Assembly: GCA_023431185.1 (NCBI GenBank)
Contig: JAEYXS010000085.1
Coordinates: 1 to 64,000, forward strand
DNA: 64,000 nucleotides
Reading direction: 5' to 3'
Origin: Verrucomicrobiota bacterium
Lineage (GTDB): Bacteria > Verrucomicrobiota > Verrucomicrobiia > Limisphaerales > JAEYXS01
Numbering within the stretch: the first letter of the stretch is position 1; each line of letters opens with the position of its first letter. Positions 1 to 8,815 of this stretch are shown here, in pieces. The translations under genes and the position numbers were made by a program. A model generated the notes under the pieces. The model had not been told where the DNA came from, searched no databases, and worked only from the letters and a program-made list of their open reading frames with translations.

Positions 1-100
1 TCAATTTCGGAACAGGGTTAGGTTGAAGTTTTCAATCGACTTGTCGAAATGGCAGAGAGGAGCCTTGATTTGCCGCATCGGGTGTTGAAGTATCAATCCA

Positions 101-709
101 ATGCATGGGCTTGGTTTCCTTTCGCAGAAATTAGACCCTGGCCTGGTGATGGTTTTTGCCGTGGGGGCGTTACTTCTTTTGCTCGGCAGCAGGAGAATAT
201 TCCGCCATTTCCTCGGCCAGCGTGTATTGCTGCACCTGGAACGCCTGAGTCACGGGGGTGAGGGGATGGTTTATCGCTGGGATTTGATTGAGCAGCTTGT
301 CCGTGCCCGCATCCCGGCACATTACGCGGCCCTTTGCTCGGTCAATTTGAGTGAGTTGAAAGGGATGTGTTCGCCGGAGTATGTGGCTGAACTTGATTTG
401 CAATTTGCGCAATGGAGAGAAGCAGGAATCCGTTATGTTGCCGAAGCGGATAATGTTAGGTCCGTGGTTCCGATCAAGCATTACAAGGGCAGCGGTGGCG
501 TGGAAGTGTTGATGGTCTGGTTGCGGTTTGATTTGGTCGCCTATCTAGCTGAGGCCGGTAACGGGGTGCTGGTTGAGGGGACTTCCAAGAAGAAGGATAT
601 TCAGATCGTATGGGAGTTGGTTCTCTCAGGTGATCGTGAGTGGGTCATCAACTCCAGTTTTCCGGGTGCAGAGCTGGAGCAGGCGGTCTTTAGCAAACGC
701 TATCAGTGA
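101..709 (+). CDS. Membrane-anchored protein, possibly Tim44-like
   Basis: Protein of 202 residues with one hydrophobic segment near the N-terminus (about residues 16-30, VFAVGALLLLLG), then a soluble domain of about 150 residues. The soluble part starts with a helix containing YRWDLIEQLVRARI and ends in strands leading to an EWVINSS segment. This order loosely resembles the Tim44-like/calcium-binding domain of bacterial inner-membrane proteins, but I cannot confirm it. The ATG at 101 has no clear ribosome binding site, and an ATG at 149 right before the hydrophobic stretch is an equally good start. No operon partner: the next gene starts 237 bases downstream. Function unknown. Confidence 0.6.
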   Translation: MHGLGFLSQKLDPGLVMVFAVGALLLLLGSRRIFRHFLGQRVLLHLERLSHGGEGMVYRWDLIEQLVRARIPAHYAALCSVNLSELKGMCSPEYVAELDLQFAQWREAGIRYVAEADNVRSVVPIKHYKGSGGVEVLMVWLRFDLVAYLAEAGNGVLVEGTSKKKDIQIVWELVLSGDREWVINSSFPGAELEQAVFSKRYQ

Positions 710-946
710 GATGGCGTTTTGCCGAGCACGAAACCCTAAAGTCAAGGTGTGTGCGCATGGTTGAAGTTAAAAGTATTATTCAACGCCATGAGACTGTAAG
801 GGATTGATTTCATGGCCCGCTAAAGACGCGAAACAGGGAGAGAAAATGAGAATTGCGTTGTACACGATGAAAGGCAAAAGTCATTAAGCAATCCAAGCCA
901 GGATCGAGGTTCAATCAATTGAGGCTGGGTGTAACCGGAGAACTCC

Positions 947-1792
947 ATGTCTGAACGAGTGAGCAGAGACTATTATCCGGATGGAGCTTTGCATTCGGAG
1001 TTGGCTTATCGTCCGGACAATGTCCACTACTGGGTGGTGCGAACTTGGCACCCGAATGGGGTCCTGGCTTCGGAAATTCCGATCTTTGACGGTATCCCGG
1101 AAGGGCGCGCTCGTTATTGGAATGAAAAGGGAGAGCTCATCGGCAGTTATGAAATGCATGATGGCACGGGAGTGATGAAAACATGGTACCCGAGTGGCGG
1201 CGTCCAGTTCGAGATAAGCTACGTGGATCGCAGGCAGCAAGGAGGGCACTTTTTCTATGATGAAAACGGGGAAGTGCTGTCACAGTCCTACTACATCGCG
1301 GGGCGAGAAGTTTCGAAGAAGAAGTATATCGAGGCGTGTCAGCAGGATGAGTCACTGCCCCGTTATGCGATCTTGGAGAAAGAAAAGCCGAAATCTCGAA
1401 AGATCAAAAAATCATTCACCAAACATGAGCAATCTCCAGAGGGAGGCGAATTCTTTAGCCGGTTTCTAGGTGCACCGGATACGCGTGAAGCCTTGGAATG
1501 GTTGAAGGGTCGAGGGGATGGAATACGCACTTTAGGGGAATTGCCGGATACTGAATCGTCAGTGGATCTGGTGGAGGAGGTTTATCGGCTGGGGGCGGTC
1601 AAAGTCTGGGCGGGAGAGATCGATGCGGATGATCCGGATGTGCAGGGGAGCGGGAGACTTGTCATTGAATTGCCGCACGACAAAGCAGCGCGCAGACACG
1701 TTTTGAAATGGTGCGCAGGGTGGGCCGAGAAAAGAGGTTTTGAGGCTGATGAGGATATCGGACAGAAGCACGTTTTTGTGATGCTGGATTGA
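947..1792 (+). CDS. MORN_2 (YwqK-like) repeat protein with unknown C-terminal domain
   Basis: Protein of 281 residues, starting 6 bases after a GGAG ribosome binding site at 937-940. Residues 5-115 form about five short repeats built on a pattern like YYPDG, WHPNG, YWNEKG, WYPSG and FYDENG. These are the MORN_2/YwqK-type repeats found in bacterial proteins often annotated as YwqK-family antitoxins. A basic linker (about 130-160) follows, then an acidic alpha/beta domain (about 165-281) that I do not recognise. No signal peptide, so probably cytoplasmic. No toxin gene is adjacent, so the antitoxin label should not be taken literally. Confidence 0.75.
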   Translation: MSERVSRDYYPDGALHSELAYRPDNVHYWVVRTWHPNGVLASEIPIFDGIPEGRARYWNEKGELIGSYEMHDGTGVMKTWYPSGGVQFEISYVDRRQQGGHFFYDENGEVLSQSYYIAGREVSKKKYIEACQQDESLPRYAILEKEKPKSRKIKKSFTKHEQSPEGGEFFSRFLGAPDTREALEWLKGRGDGIRTLGELPDTESSVDLVEEVYRLGAVKVWAGEIDADDPDVQGSGRLVIELPHDKAARRHVLKWCAGWAEKRGFEADEDIGQKHVFVMLD

Positions 1793-1834
1793 GGTTTGTT
1801 GGAAGAGATCCTGAATTGGAGGTGCTGGTTTGAG

Positions 1835-1880
1835 CTGCGCCGGACGCGTCTGGACTGCCGGCTGGAATCCGGCAGCACGG
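1835..1880. repeat. REP-like unit B, copy 1
   Basis: A 46-base unit with a 7-bp hairpin, CTGCCGG at 1855-1861 pairing with CCGGCAG at 1869-1875. It begins CTGCGCCGGACGCG and ends GGCAGCACGG. The same unit recurs at 2098-2141. Confidence 0.7.
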
Positions 1881-2097
1881 ATCACCGGGCTTCGCCGTTC
1901 TTTTTGGGCAAACCGAGCTGGAGCTCGGCGCTCCGGGGCGGTGGGAATAGTTTGTGAGCTTCGTGCGCCCCATTCGGGGCGGTGCATTATGATTCGGTTT
2001 ACCACCAGTTCCCGTTGGTCACTGGTGGCTACTGGCGTTGGCCCCGTTCGGGGCCAGAAGGGGAGTCGTCGGGTCGGGTGTGGAGATGGAACTTGTG

Positions 2098-2141
2098 CTG
2101 CGGCAGACGCGCTCAACTGCCGGCTGGAAGCAGGCAGCACG
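2098..2141. repeat. REP-like unit B, copy 2
   Basis: Matches the unit at 1835-1880 over most of its length, sharing ACTGCCGGCTGGAA and GGCAGCACGG. The hairpin right arm differs by a base, so the stem here is weaker. Confidence 0.65.
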
Positions 2142-2247
2142 GGGTTTGTGCATCGGCGGGACGATGACGCTCCACGGGGAAGATGATGAGTATGGGGATT
2201 CTCGCCGGACCGGAGGTCGGTGCTCCGAGGGAGGGGAACGGTAGAAT

Positions 2248-2277
2248 ACCTCGGCACATGTACATAAGTGCCGAGGT
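2248..2277. repeat. 10-bp perfect inverted repeat
   Basis: ACCTCGGCAC at 2248-2257 pairs with GTGCCGAGGT at 2268-2277 around a 10-base AT-rich loop. There is no T-tract, so it is not an obvious terminator. Confidence 0.55.
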
Positions 2278-2867
2278 GGGTTTGGGGCGCTTAAGGGGGT
2301 ATTGAGGGGTGAGCGGTGGCGGGGGGAGGGGGCTGGCGGCGACAGGGTCTCGGGCAGGTCACCCGCCCGGGGTCGCATTTCGGGAGTCGCATAAGGTCAG
2401 GTTCGTCAGCCGCATCGGGTGATGTTTCAACCCGGATGCGGTCTGAGAGGGAAATCATCACGGGCGCGGTGCCGAAAATCCGTCTTGCGGAGAGAATTTT
2501 TTTGGTGGAAATGGGTTATTTGATGCAAGTAATTGAAGTGGAGGGAGTTATATCTAAACTATATTTTCAAGAAAAGGGGGGCCATGGACAGCGGATGTCC
2601 TACCCCCCTTGCTAAGGTGGGGGCATGAAAAATGAAAAAGGGAGTTGGTGGCGGGCGGGAGGAGGGGGCAGCGAAACGGCGCCCGCAGGGACAAGATTTA
2701 GTCGTAACCCAATGAGGAAGGCAGAACGTCTAATGGGGGAACATATCCCTTGCTTGTTACGGGCGGTTGCGCTGTTATTGGATTATCGCCTTAGCAGTAC
2801 AAGTAACAGGGTTAACGTTAATCTGCCAGCTTTGCTGTATCGGGGAGCGGCTAAACAGGTTTTTATC

Positions 2868-5636
2868 ATGAGTAAAGCCAGTCAACTTTGGTCGCAGGTC
2901 GTGACCTTGCTCGTCTCCTTTTCATTCATTGCTCCCTTGGCCGCTGCGCCCGCCGCGAAGTTGAAAACGCCGAGCGAGCGCTGGGGGAATTTCGAGAAGG
3001 CGGAGGATGTGAGTTTCCGCCGGCATATCATCCCGATGTTCAGCCGGACGGGTTGCAATGGGCGGGAGTGCCACGGGGCATTCGCAGGTCAGGGCGGGTT
3101 CCAGTTGTCGCTGTTCGGCTACGATTTCGAGAAGGATCACAAGGAGATCACGAACGATCAGGAAGAGGGTGTGCGGATGGACAAGGAAAACATCGCGCAG
3201 AGCCTGATCATCATGAAGGCGACGAACCAGGAGAAGCACAAGGGCAAGGAGCGGTTCGCGAAGGATAGCTGGGAGTATAACATGCTCCTGAAGTGGTTGA
3301 AGAATGGCGCGAAGCTGGATGTGGAGGAGACGGGCGAGTTCAGCCATCTGGAAGTGACGCCGAAGGAGATCGTTTTCAAGAAGACGGGTGAAGCGGTGCA
3401 GCTCAAGGTGCTGGCGCATTGGAAGGACGGCACGGTGGAGGATGTGACGCAGATCACGCGTTTCCGTACGAATGATGAATCCGTCTCGGACATCTCGGCC
3501 ACGGGCGAGGTGAAGAGCATCGGGCCCGGGGATACGCATGTGGTGGCCTTTTATGACAACGGCGTGCTGCCCATCCCGGTGATGCTGCCGGTGAGCGACC
3601 AGACGGGATCGAAGTTCCCGAAGGTGGCGACGCGGACGAAGATCGATGAACTGGTGGTGGCGAAGCTGCGCAAGGTGGGCATCGTGCCGAGCGAGGTCTG
3701 CACGGATACGGAGTTCCTGCGCCGGGCGAGCCTGGATGTGACGGGCACGTTGCCGACGCCGGAGGAAGTAAAGCAATTCCTGGCGGATACCTCGCCGAAC
3801 AAGCGGCAGGCGAAGATCGACGAGCTTTTGAGCCGGCCGGGTTACGCGGCGTGGTGGACGACGAAGCTGAATGATTTCACGGGCAACAACGCGAAGAACC
3901 TGCGCTCGGGCAACAATGTGTTCCCGGGTGAATTCTCACAGCAGTGGTATGAGTGGATCTACGAGCGGGTGGTGAACAACCGTCCGTATGATGAATTGGT
4001 AGCAGGCATCGTGCTGGCGACGAGCCGCAGCAAGCCGGAGCAGTCCTACGAAGAATACGCGAAGGCGCAATCCGCCTTCTTCAAGAAGGAAGGCGCGGAA
4101 GATTTCACGAAGCGGGAGACGATGCCGTATTACTGGGCGCGGACGAACATTCGGAAGCCGGAGGAGAAGGCGCTGGCGTTCAGCCATTCGTTCCTCGGCG
4201 TGCGCATCGAGTGCGCGCAGTGTCACAAGCATCCGTTCGACCAGTGGACGAAGACGGATTTCGAGCAGTTCCAGGCGTTCTTCGAGCCGATCCGTTACGG
4301 GGCGCCGGCGGACAAGGACGAGAAGGGCATCCAGAAGAAGATGACCGATGACCTGCGCGCGGCGGTGGGGGTGGGCGAGAAGCGCACGGGCGCGGATCAA
4401 CGGAAGATCGAGGCGGAATTCAAGCGGCGCGCGCAGGCGGGCGAGCCGGTGCCGTGGGAGGAAGTCTACGTGAACAAGGTGCCGGAGCGGAAGCTGAACG
4501 AAAAGCAGATCGCGGCGATCAAGAAGAAGAACCCGAACTTCTCCTCGCGCGTGCTGACGCCAAAGATTCTCGGCGGCGACGAGGTGATGACGAGCCAGTA
4601 TCCGGATGCGCGCCAGCCTTTGATGGAGTGGTTGCGCGGGAAGGACAATCCTTATTTCGCGCGCAGTTTCGTGAACCGTGTGTGGGCGAATTATTTCGGA
4701 CGCGGCATCGTGGATCCGCCGGACGACATGAACCTGGCGAACCCGCCGGTGAACGAGGAATTGATGACTTATCTGGCGGATGGTTTCGTGGCCAAGGGCT
4801 ATGACATGAAGTGGTTGCACCGGGAGATCCTGAGCAGTGACACGTATCAGCGTTCCTGGAAGACGAACCCGACGAACAAGCTGGATGAGAAGAATTTCAG
4901 CCACGCGGTGATGCGGCGTCTGCCGGCCGAGGTGGCGATGGATGCGATCATCATGGCTTCCGCCCCGAGCCAGCAAGTGGCGGCGTATCCCATCGATATG
5001 AAGGCGCGGCACATCGGGCCAGGCGCCAATTCTTATGCGAAAGCGGCGCGCGGTGGCGATTACGCGCTGAAGACTTTTGGCAAGCCGGTGCGCGAGACGA
5101 ACTGCGATTGCGAACGCACTTCCGATCCGACGCTCTTGCAGACGCTGTTCACCCGGAACGATCCGGAGTTGCTGACGTTGCTGGAGACGAAGAACAGCAA
5201 GAACCCGGCATGGATCGATGAGCTGCGCCGCAAGTACGGCGGGGATGCTTCCTCGGTGGAGAAATTGGTGGTGGCCTTGAAGCGGGCAGAAGAGACCGAA
5301 GCGAAGATGCTCAAGACCCCGCCGAAGGAGCCAACTGGCGATGATGCGGAGGCCCGCAAGAAGTACGAGAAGCACGTGGCCAAGCTGAAGGATATCGTGG
5401 AGCAGAAACAGAAGTTGCAGGCGCAGATCGCGGACAAGACGCCGAAGGCGGATTTGACGAAGGATATGGACAAGTTGATCGAGGAGACCTTCCTCCGCAC
5501 GGTGAGCCGTCCGCCGAGCCAAACTGAAGTGGCGCAAGCGCGCAAAGACATTGCCACCGCCGCCGACCCGATCAATGGCGTGCGCGATCTGCTCTGGGCG
5601 ATGTTGAACACCCGCGAATTCATGGTGAACCACTGA
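2868..5636 (+). CDS. DUF1549/DUF1553 secreted cytochrome-like protein with Ig-like domain
   Basis: Protein of 922 residues. The ATG at 2868 is chosen because a signal peptide follows directly (SQLWSQVVTLLVSFSFIAP, cleaved near AAAPAA). Domain order: a cytochrome-like N-terminus with CNGRECH (C63, C68, H69); a BIG2-type Ig-like domain at about 160-245; DUF1549 at about 255-465 including a CxxCH motif (CAQCH, C449-H453); and DUF1553 at about 580-900 with the family's NRVWANYFGRG and WLHREIL blocks. A charged coiled stretch lies at about 840-875. This family is hugely expanded in planctomycetes and verrucomicrobia, is exported, and almost always precedes a DUF1501 gene, as here. Substrate and reaction are unknown; roles in polysaccharide degradation are presumed. 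Confidence 0.9.
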   Translation: MSKASQLWSQVVTLLVSFSFIAPLAAAPAAKLKTPSERWGNFEKAEDVSFRRHIIPMFSRTGCNGRECHGAFAGQGGFQLSLFGYDFEKDHKEITNDQEEGVRMDKENIAQSLIIMKATNQEKHKGKERFAKDSWEYNMLLKWLKNGAKLDVEETGEFSHLEVTPKEIVFKKTGEAVQLKVLAHWKDGTVEDVTQITRFRTNDESVSDISATGEVKSIGPGDTHVVAFYDNGVLPIPVMLPVSDQTGSKFPKVATRTKIDELVVAKLRKVGIVPSEVCTDTEFLRRASLDVTGTLPTPEEVKQFLADTSPNKRQAKIDELLSRPGYAAWWTTKLNDFTGNNAKNLRSGNNVFPGEFSQQWYEWIYERVVNNRPYDELVAGIVLATSRSKPEQSYEEYAKAQSAFFKKEGAEDFTKRETMPYYWARTNIRKPEEKALAFSHSFLGVRIECAQCHKHPFDQWTKTDFEQFQAFFEPIRYGAPADKDEKGIQKKMTDDLRAAVGVGEKRTGADQRKIEAEFKRRAQAGEPVPWEEVYVNKVPERKLNEKQIAAIKKKNPNFSSRVLTPKILGGDEVMTSQYPDARQPLMEWLRGKDNPYFARSFVNRVWANYFGRGIVDPPDDMNLANPPVNEELMTYLADGFVAKGYDMKWLHREILSSDTYQRSWKTNPTNKLDEKNFSHAVMRRLPAEVAMDAIIMASAPSQQVAAYPIDMKARHIGPGANSYAKAARGGDYALKTFGKPVRETNCDCERTSDPTLLQTLFTRNDPELLTLLETKNSKNPAWIDELRRKYGGDASSVEKLVVALKRAEETEAKMLKTPPKEPTGDDAEARKKYEKHVAKLKDIVEQKQKLQAQIADKTPKADLTKDMDKLIEETFLRTVSRPPSQTEVAQARKDIATAADPINGVRDLLWAMLNTREFMVNH

Positions 5637-5667
5637 TATTTTAACAACCCGCAAAACCCTATACCTT

Positions 5668-6966
5668 ATGTCCAAATACATCAGTTGTGACGGAGTGACC
5701 CGGCGAGACTTCCTGCGCGTCGGTGCGCTGGCTGGCGTGGGCCTGAGCCTGAGCAATTACATCGCGCTGGCGGACGGCGGCAAGGTCGCCGGGGCGAAGG
5801 GCAAGGCGGCTATCTTTGTGCGTCTCGGCGGCGGGCCGAGCCACATGGACAGCTTCGACCTGAAGCCGAACGCGCCGGACACGCATCGCGGCGAGTTCAA
5901 AGAAATCTCCACGAATGTGCCGGGCATCCGCATCAGCGAGCATCTGCCGAAGTTGGCGCAGTGTGCGGACAAGTATGCGATCTTGCGCGGCGTGAGCCAC
6001 ACGCTGGCGGCGCACGAACTGGGCACGCTCTACATGGGCACGGGCAATCGCCCGCTGCCATCGCTGCGGTTTCCCTCTTACGGCGCGGTCATCGCGAAAG
6101 AAAAAAGCGGGGTGGAACATCTGCCGCCGTTCGTCGCGATCCCCTCGCAGGGTGCGGGCGCGACCGGTTACTTGGGCGTGGAGTATGGGCCGTTTGAGAC
6201 CGGGGCTTCACCCACGGCGGGCAAGGCGCTGGAAGTGCGCGGACTGGCCTTGCGCAACGGCGTGACGCTGGAGGACATCGATCGCCGCCAGAATCTGGTG
6301 GCGCGTTATGACACGGCGTTCGGGGAGCAGGCGAACGAGGACAAATTGCTGGCGGGCATGGACCAGTTCGGCCAGAAGGCGTATGCGATGATGCGTTCAC
6401 CGAAGTCGCGCGAGGCCTTCGACCTGAGCAAAGAATCCATGGCCATCAACCAGTTGTTCGGTACGGACCAGTTCTCACAGAGCTGCCTGCTGGCCACGCG
6501 CCTGGTGGAGTCCGGGGTGCGGTTTGTGACGGTGAATCTGGGCGGGTGGGATACGCACGAAGGGAATTTCGCGAAGTTGAAAGACAAGAACCTGCCGACG
6601 TTGGATGCGGGTCTCTCAGGTTTGTTCCTGGCATTGCAAGCCAAGGGCCTGCTGGAATCGACCTCGGTGTTCGTGACGGGCGAATTCGGTCGCACACCGA
6701 AGATCAATCAGCGCGGCGGCCGTGACCACTATCCGCGTGCGATGTTCTGTCTGCTGGGCGGCGGCGGCATGCAAGGCGGCCGCGTGATCGGCGAATCCGA
6801 TGCGAAGGGTGAAGGTCCGAAGGACAAGGCTATCACGCCGGACGATGTGGCGGCGACGTTCTATCACTCGTTGGGCATCGATACGACGAAGGAGTACCAC
6901 ACGCCGAGCGGCCGTCCGGTGATGATCGTGCGCTACGGCAAGGTGATGAACGAGCTGTTCGCCTGA
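5668..6966 (+). CDS. DUF1501 family protein, Tat-exported
   Basis: Protein of 432 residues with an N-terminal twin-arginine motif TRRDFLRVG followed by a hydrophobic segment, so it should be exported folded through the Tat pathway. The body matches DUF1501, a family with an alkaline-phosphatase/sulfatase-like fold: LGGGPSHMDSFDLKP near residue 55, GGWDTH near 293, FVTGEFGRTP near 338 and GGRDHYPRA near 355, which carry likely metal ligands. It lies 31 bases after the DUF1549/DUF1553 gene and surely shares its transcript. The enzymatic reaction is not established. Confidence 0.9.
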   Translation: MSKYISCDGVTRRDFLRVGALAGVGLSLSNYIALADGGKVAGAKGKAAIFVRLGGGPSHMDSFDLKPNAPDTHRGEFKEISTNVPGIRISEHLPKLAQCADKYAILRGVSHTLAAHELGTLYMGTGNRPLPSLRFPSYGAVIAKEKSGVEHLPPFVAIPSQGAGATGYLGVEYGPFETGASPTAGKALEVRGLALRNGVTLEDIDRRQNLVARYDTAFGEQANEDKLLAGMDQFGQKAYAMMRSPKSREAFDLSKESMAINQLFGTDQFSQSCLLATRLVESGVRFVTVNLGGWDTHEGNFAKLKDKNLPTLDAGLSGLFLALQAKGLLESTSVFVTGEFGRTPKINQRGGRDHYPRAMFCLLGGGGMQGGRVIGESDAKGEGPKDKAITPDDVAATFYHSLGIDTTKEYHTPSGRPVMIVRYGKVMNELFA

Positions 6967-6985
6967 GCGGAGAAGAGTTCAAAAC

Positions 6986-7026
6986 AACCCTGGCATCGCA
7001 CGAGCGGTGCCGGGGTTTTGCTTTTT
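6986..7026 (+). terminator. Rho-independent terminator of the DUF1549-DUF1501 operon
   Basis: AACCCTGGCA pairs with TGCCGGGGTT (one G-U pair) around a loop of about 11 bases, followed by TTTTGCTTTTT. It starts about 20 bases after the DUF1501 stop. Confidence 0.8.
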
Positions 7027-7045
7027 GTGGTTTCGCAGCTTTGAG

Positions 7046-7216
7046 CTATGCGCCTTTTTTGTCCGTAATCACTATCCAAAAGGCATGCAAAATGCCGGGC
7101 AGCCAGAAACACAAGGAGAGGGCGATATTGATCCACAGATGTAGCGTTGCCCCAACTTGCAAAGCGACCGCCACCGGCGGGAAGAAAATGCAGAGGATCA
7201 GTTTGACGATTTTCAT
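7046..7216 (-). CDS. YqaE/Pmp3 family small membrane protein
   Basis: Protein of 56 residues from the ATG at 7216; an in-frame ATG at 7249 would add 11 residues, but the family normally starts right before the first helix. Two transmembrane helices are visible. The family signature is the FFPPVAVALQVG block in helix 1, followed by WINIALSLCFWLPGILHAFWIV in helix 2 (shown here only as its ends: WINIALSL and LHAFWIV). Members (UPF0057, yeast Pmp3, E. coli YqaE) sit in the inner membrane and are linked to membrane potential and stress. It stands alone, convergent with the upstream terminator. Confidence 0.85.
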   Translation of the reverse strand: MKIVKLILCIFFPPVAVALQVGATLHLWINIALSLCFWLPGILHAFWIVITDKKGA

Positions 7217-7399
7217 GGTTTGAAGAGTTGTTGAACAGGCTTGTGCCATGGTGCCAGCCTAAGATTTTCAATCTTGATCAATGCTATCGTGTCCCGCAGT
7301 TGAAAGCAATCCATGAGGAACGCGGAAAATCGCCAGCCGGCAGGTGGCTGAAATCTCGCTCGACAGCATCCGCAGGTTTTCCACACTGCCTCCAGCCGG

Positions 7400-8794
7400 A
7401 TGCGCTGCAACACGTTTCCGGTGCTGTCACCCGTGGAACGCACTACTGCCAGTTCACCGGCCCCGGTCTTTCCCGCGGGCATCGGGAACATCTTTGCCTT
7501 TGCGGCCTTCAACGCGTTGTCCTTCCAGATCGTCCTTGGCAGCCCGATGATACTCTATGCGAAGACGCTCGATGCCAGCGCCACTGTGCTTGGCATCATC
7601 GCGGGCATGATGCCGTTGCTGGTCATCTTTCAGATCCCCGCGGCGAAGCACGTGGCGAGTGTGGGCTATAAGAAGTTCGTCCTCGGTGGCTGGTCCATCC
7701 GTGTGGTTTTCATCTTCCTCATGGCGCTGGTGCCGTTGAGCGAAGTGTTCTTGAGCAAGGAATCAAGGCTCTCTTTGATGCTCTTTCTGCTGTTCTTCTT
7801 CAATCTTTCACGGGGCATTTCCAGTTGCGGTTGGCTGCCGTGGATCACCTCATTGATCCCGGGCGAGATCCGTGGACGTTACCTTTCGCGGGAAGCGGCG
7901 ATGGTGAATATCGCCAGTTTCATCACCATGATCATCGCGGCAGCTTCTTTGGGGAAAGATCCGCAAGCGTGGCAATTCGCTGCCATCATAGCCTTCAGTG
8001 CACTGATGGGCGCGGCCAGCCTGGTGTTCCTGAAACGCATTCCGGAAGTGGCCGCACCAGCGCAGATTGCCAGCTCCAACACGCCAGTGCCGTGGAAGGA
8101 GATCTCGAGCTATCCACCTTTCCGGAAGCTGTTGAACTTGAGTGTCGTGTGGTCGTTTGCCTACGGCGGCATGGGTGCCTTTCCCATCGCCTACTTGAAA
8201 GTGATGGCTGGTGTGCCGGAGGGGAAGATCTTGTTCATGACTTCAGCGGCTTTCATAGGCGGGCTCTGTAGTCTGTGGCTGTTGGGCGCCCGGCTGGATC
8301 GCTTGGGCAGCAAACCCGCATTGGCCTTGGGGCACATCTTCTTTCTGCTGATCGTGACCGGCTGGTTTCTGCTCGCGACGAAGATCATCACGTTCTCTAT
8401 CACCAGTGTGCTCGTTCTCATGTTCCTCACGGGCATGAGTGCCTCCATCACCGGCATGGCGATGACCCGCTTGGCCATGGGGGTCGTGCCGGAGATGGGC
8501 CGCTCTCATTTCTTCGCGCTCTATTCCGTGGCGGGCAGCCTGTCCTTGGGCATTGCGCCGGTGATCTGGGGCGTGCTGATTGATGCCATGCAGGCGTCGG
8601 AGATCGTCTGGCAAGGCATGGATTTGAACCGCTACGCGTGGTTCTTCCTCGCCGTGTTCGTCACGTTCCTCTTTTCTCTCAATCAATGCCGCAAGCTGGT
8701 CGAGCCAGCCGCCGGCAGCATGGAGGATTTGTTGAAGGACATCCTCAGCCAGAGCCCATTGCGGGTGTGGGTCCGCTTCTGGCAGAGATTTTAA
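7400..8794 (+). CDS. Major facilitator superfamily transporter
   Basis: Protein of 464 residues with about twelve hydrophobic segments in two halves. The central loop, around residues 215-235, contains AAPAQIASSNTPVPW. The ATG at 7400 leaves a 25-residue polar lead before helix 1 (IGNIFAFAAFNALSFQIVLG); a GTG a few codons later would also work. The arrangement resembles the MFS_1 family often annotated as sugar or unknown-substrate permeases. The substrate cannot be read from the sequence. It is convergent with the TIM-barrel gene at 8816-9733, which might act on the imported compound, but that is only a neighbourhood guess. Confidence 0.8.
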   Translation: MRCNTFPVLSPVERTTASSPAPVFPAGIGNIFAFAAFNALSFQIVLGSPMILYAKTLDASATVLGIIAGMMPLLVIFQIPAAKHVASVGYKKFVLGGWSIRVVFIFLMALVPLSEVFLSKESRLSLMLFLLFFFNLSRGISSCGWLPWITSLIPGEIRGRYLSREAAMVNIASFITMIIAAASLGKDPQAWQFAAIIAFSALMGAASLVFLKRIPEVAAPAQIASSNTPVPWKEISSYPPFRKLLNLSVVWSFAYGGMGAFPIAYLKVMAGVPEGKILFMTSAAFIGGLCSLWLLGARLDRLGSKPALALGHIFFLLIVTGWFLLATKIITFSITSVLVLMFLTGMSASITGMAMTRLAMGVVPEMGRSHFFALYSVAGSLSLGIAPVIWGVLIDAMQASEIVWQGMDLNRYAWFFLAVFVTFLFSLNQCRKLVEPAAGSMEDLLKDILSQSPLRVWVRFWQRF

Positions 8795-8815
8795 GAACTG
8801 GGCGGCTGGGTGGCT

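Larger units (their letters stand above)
1793..2867. other. Non-coding, hairpin-rich intergenic region
   Basis: About 1.07 kb without a convincing gene. It holds at least five perfect short inverted repeats: 1855-1875, 1913-1928, 2002-2028, 2039-2056 and 2248-2277. It also holds two copies of a 44-46 base unit (1835-1880 and 2098-2141). Short open frames here have no family resemblance and low coding character. The last 250 bases lead into the DUF1549 gene; the open frame there can be extended upstream to 2625 but that extension does not look like protein. Confidence 0.7.

Noticed and set aside
2316..2867. Open frames upstream of and extending into the DUF1549 gene (to 2625)
   Set aside because: No signal peptide or conservation in this part; the ATG at 2868 is followed directly by a signal sequence.
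3936..5756. A 606-codon open frame on the minus strand over the DUF1549/DUF1553 gene
   Set aside because: Antisense shadow of a well-matched gene, with Arg/His/Leu-rich translation.
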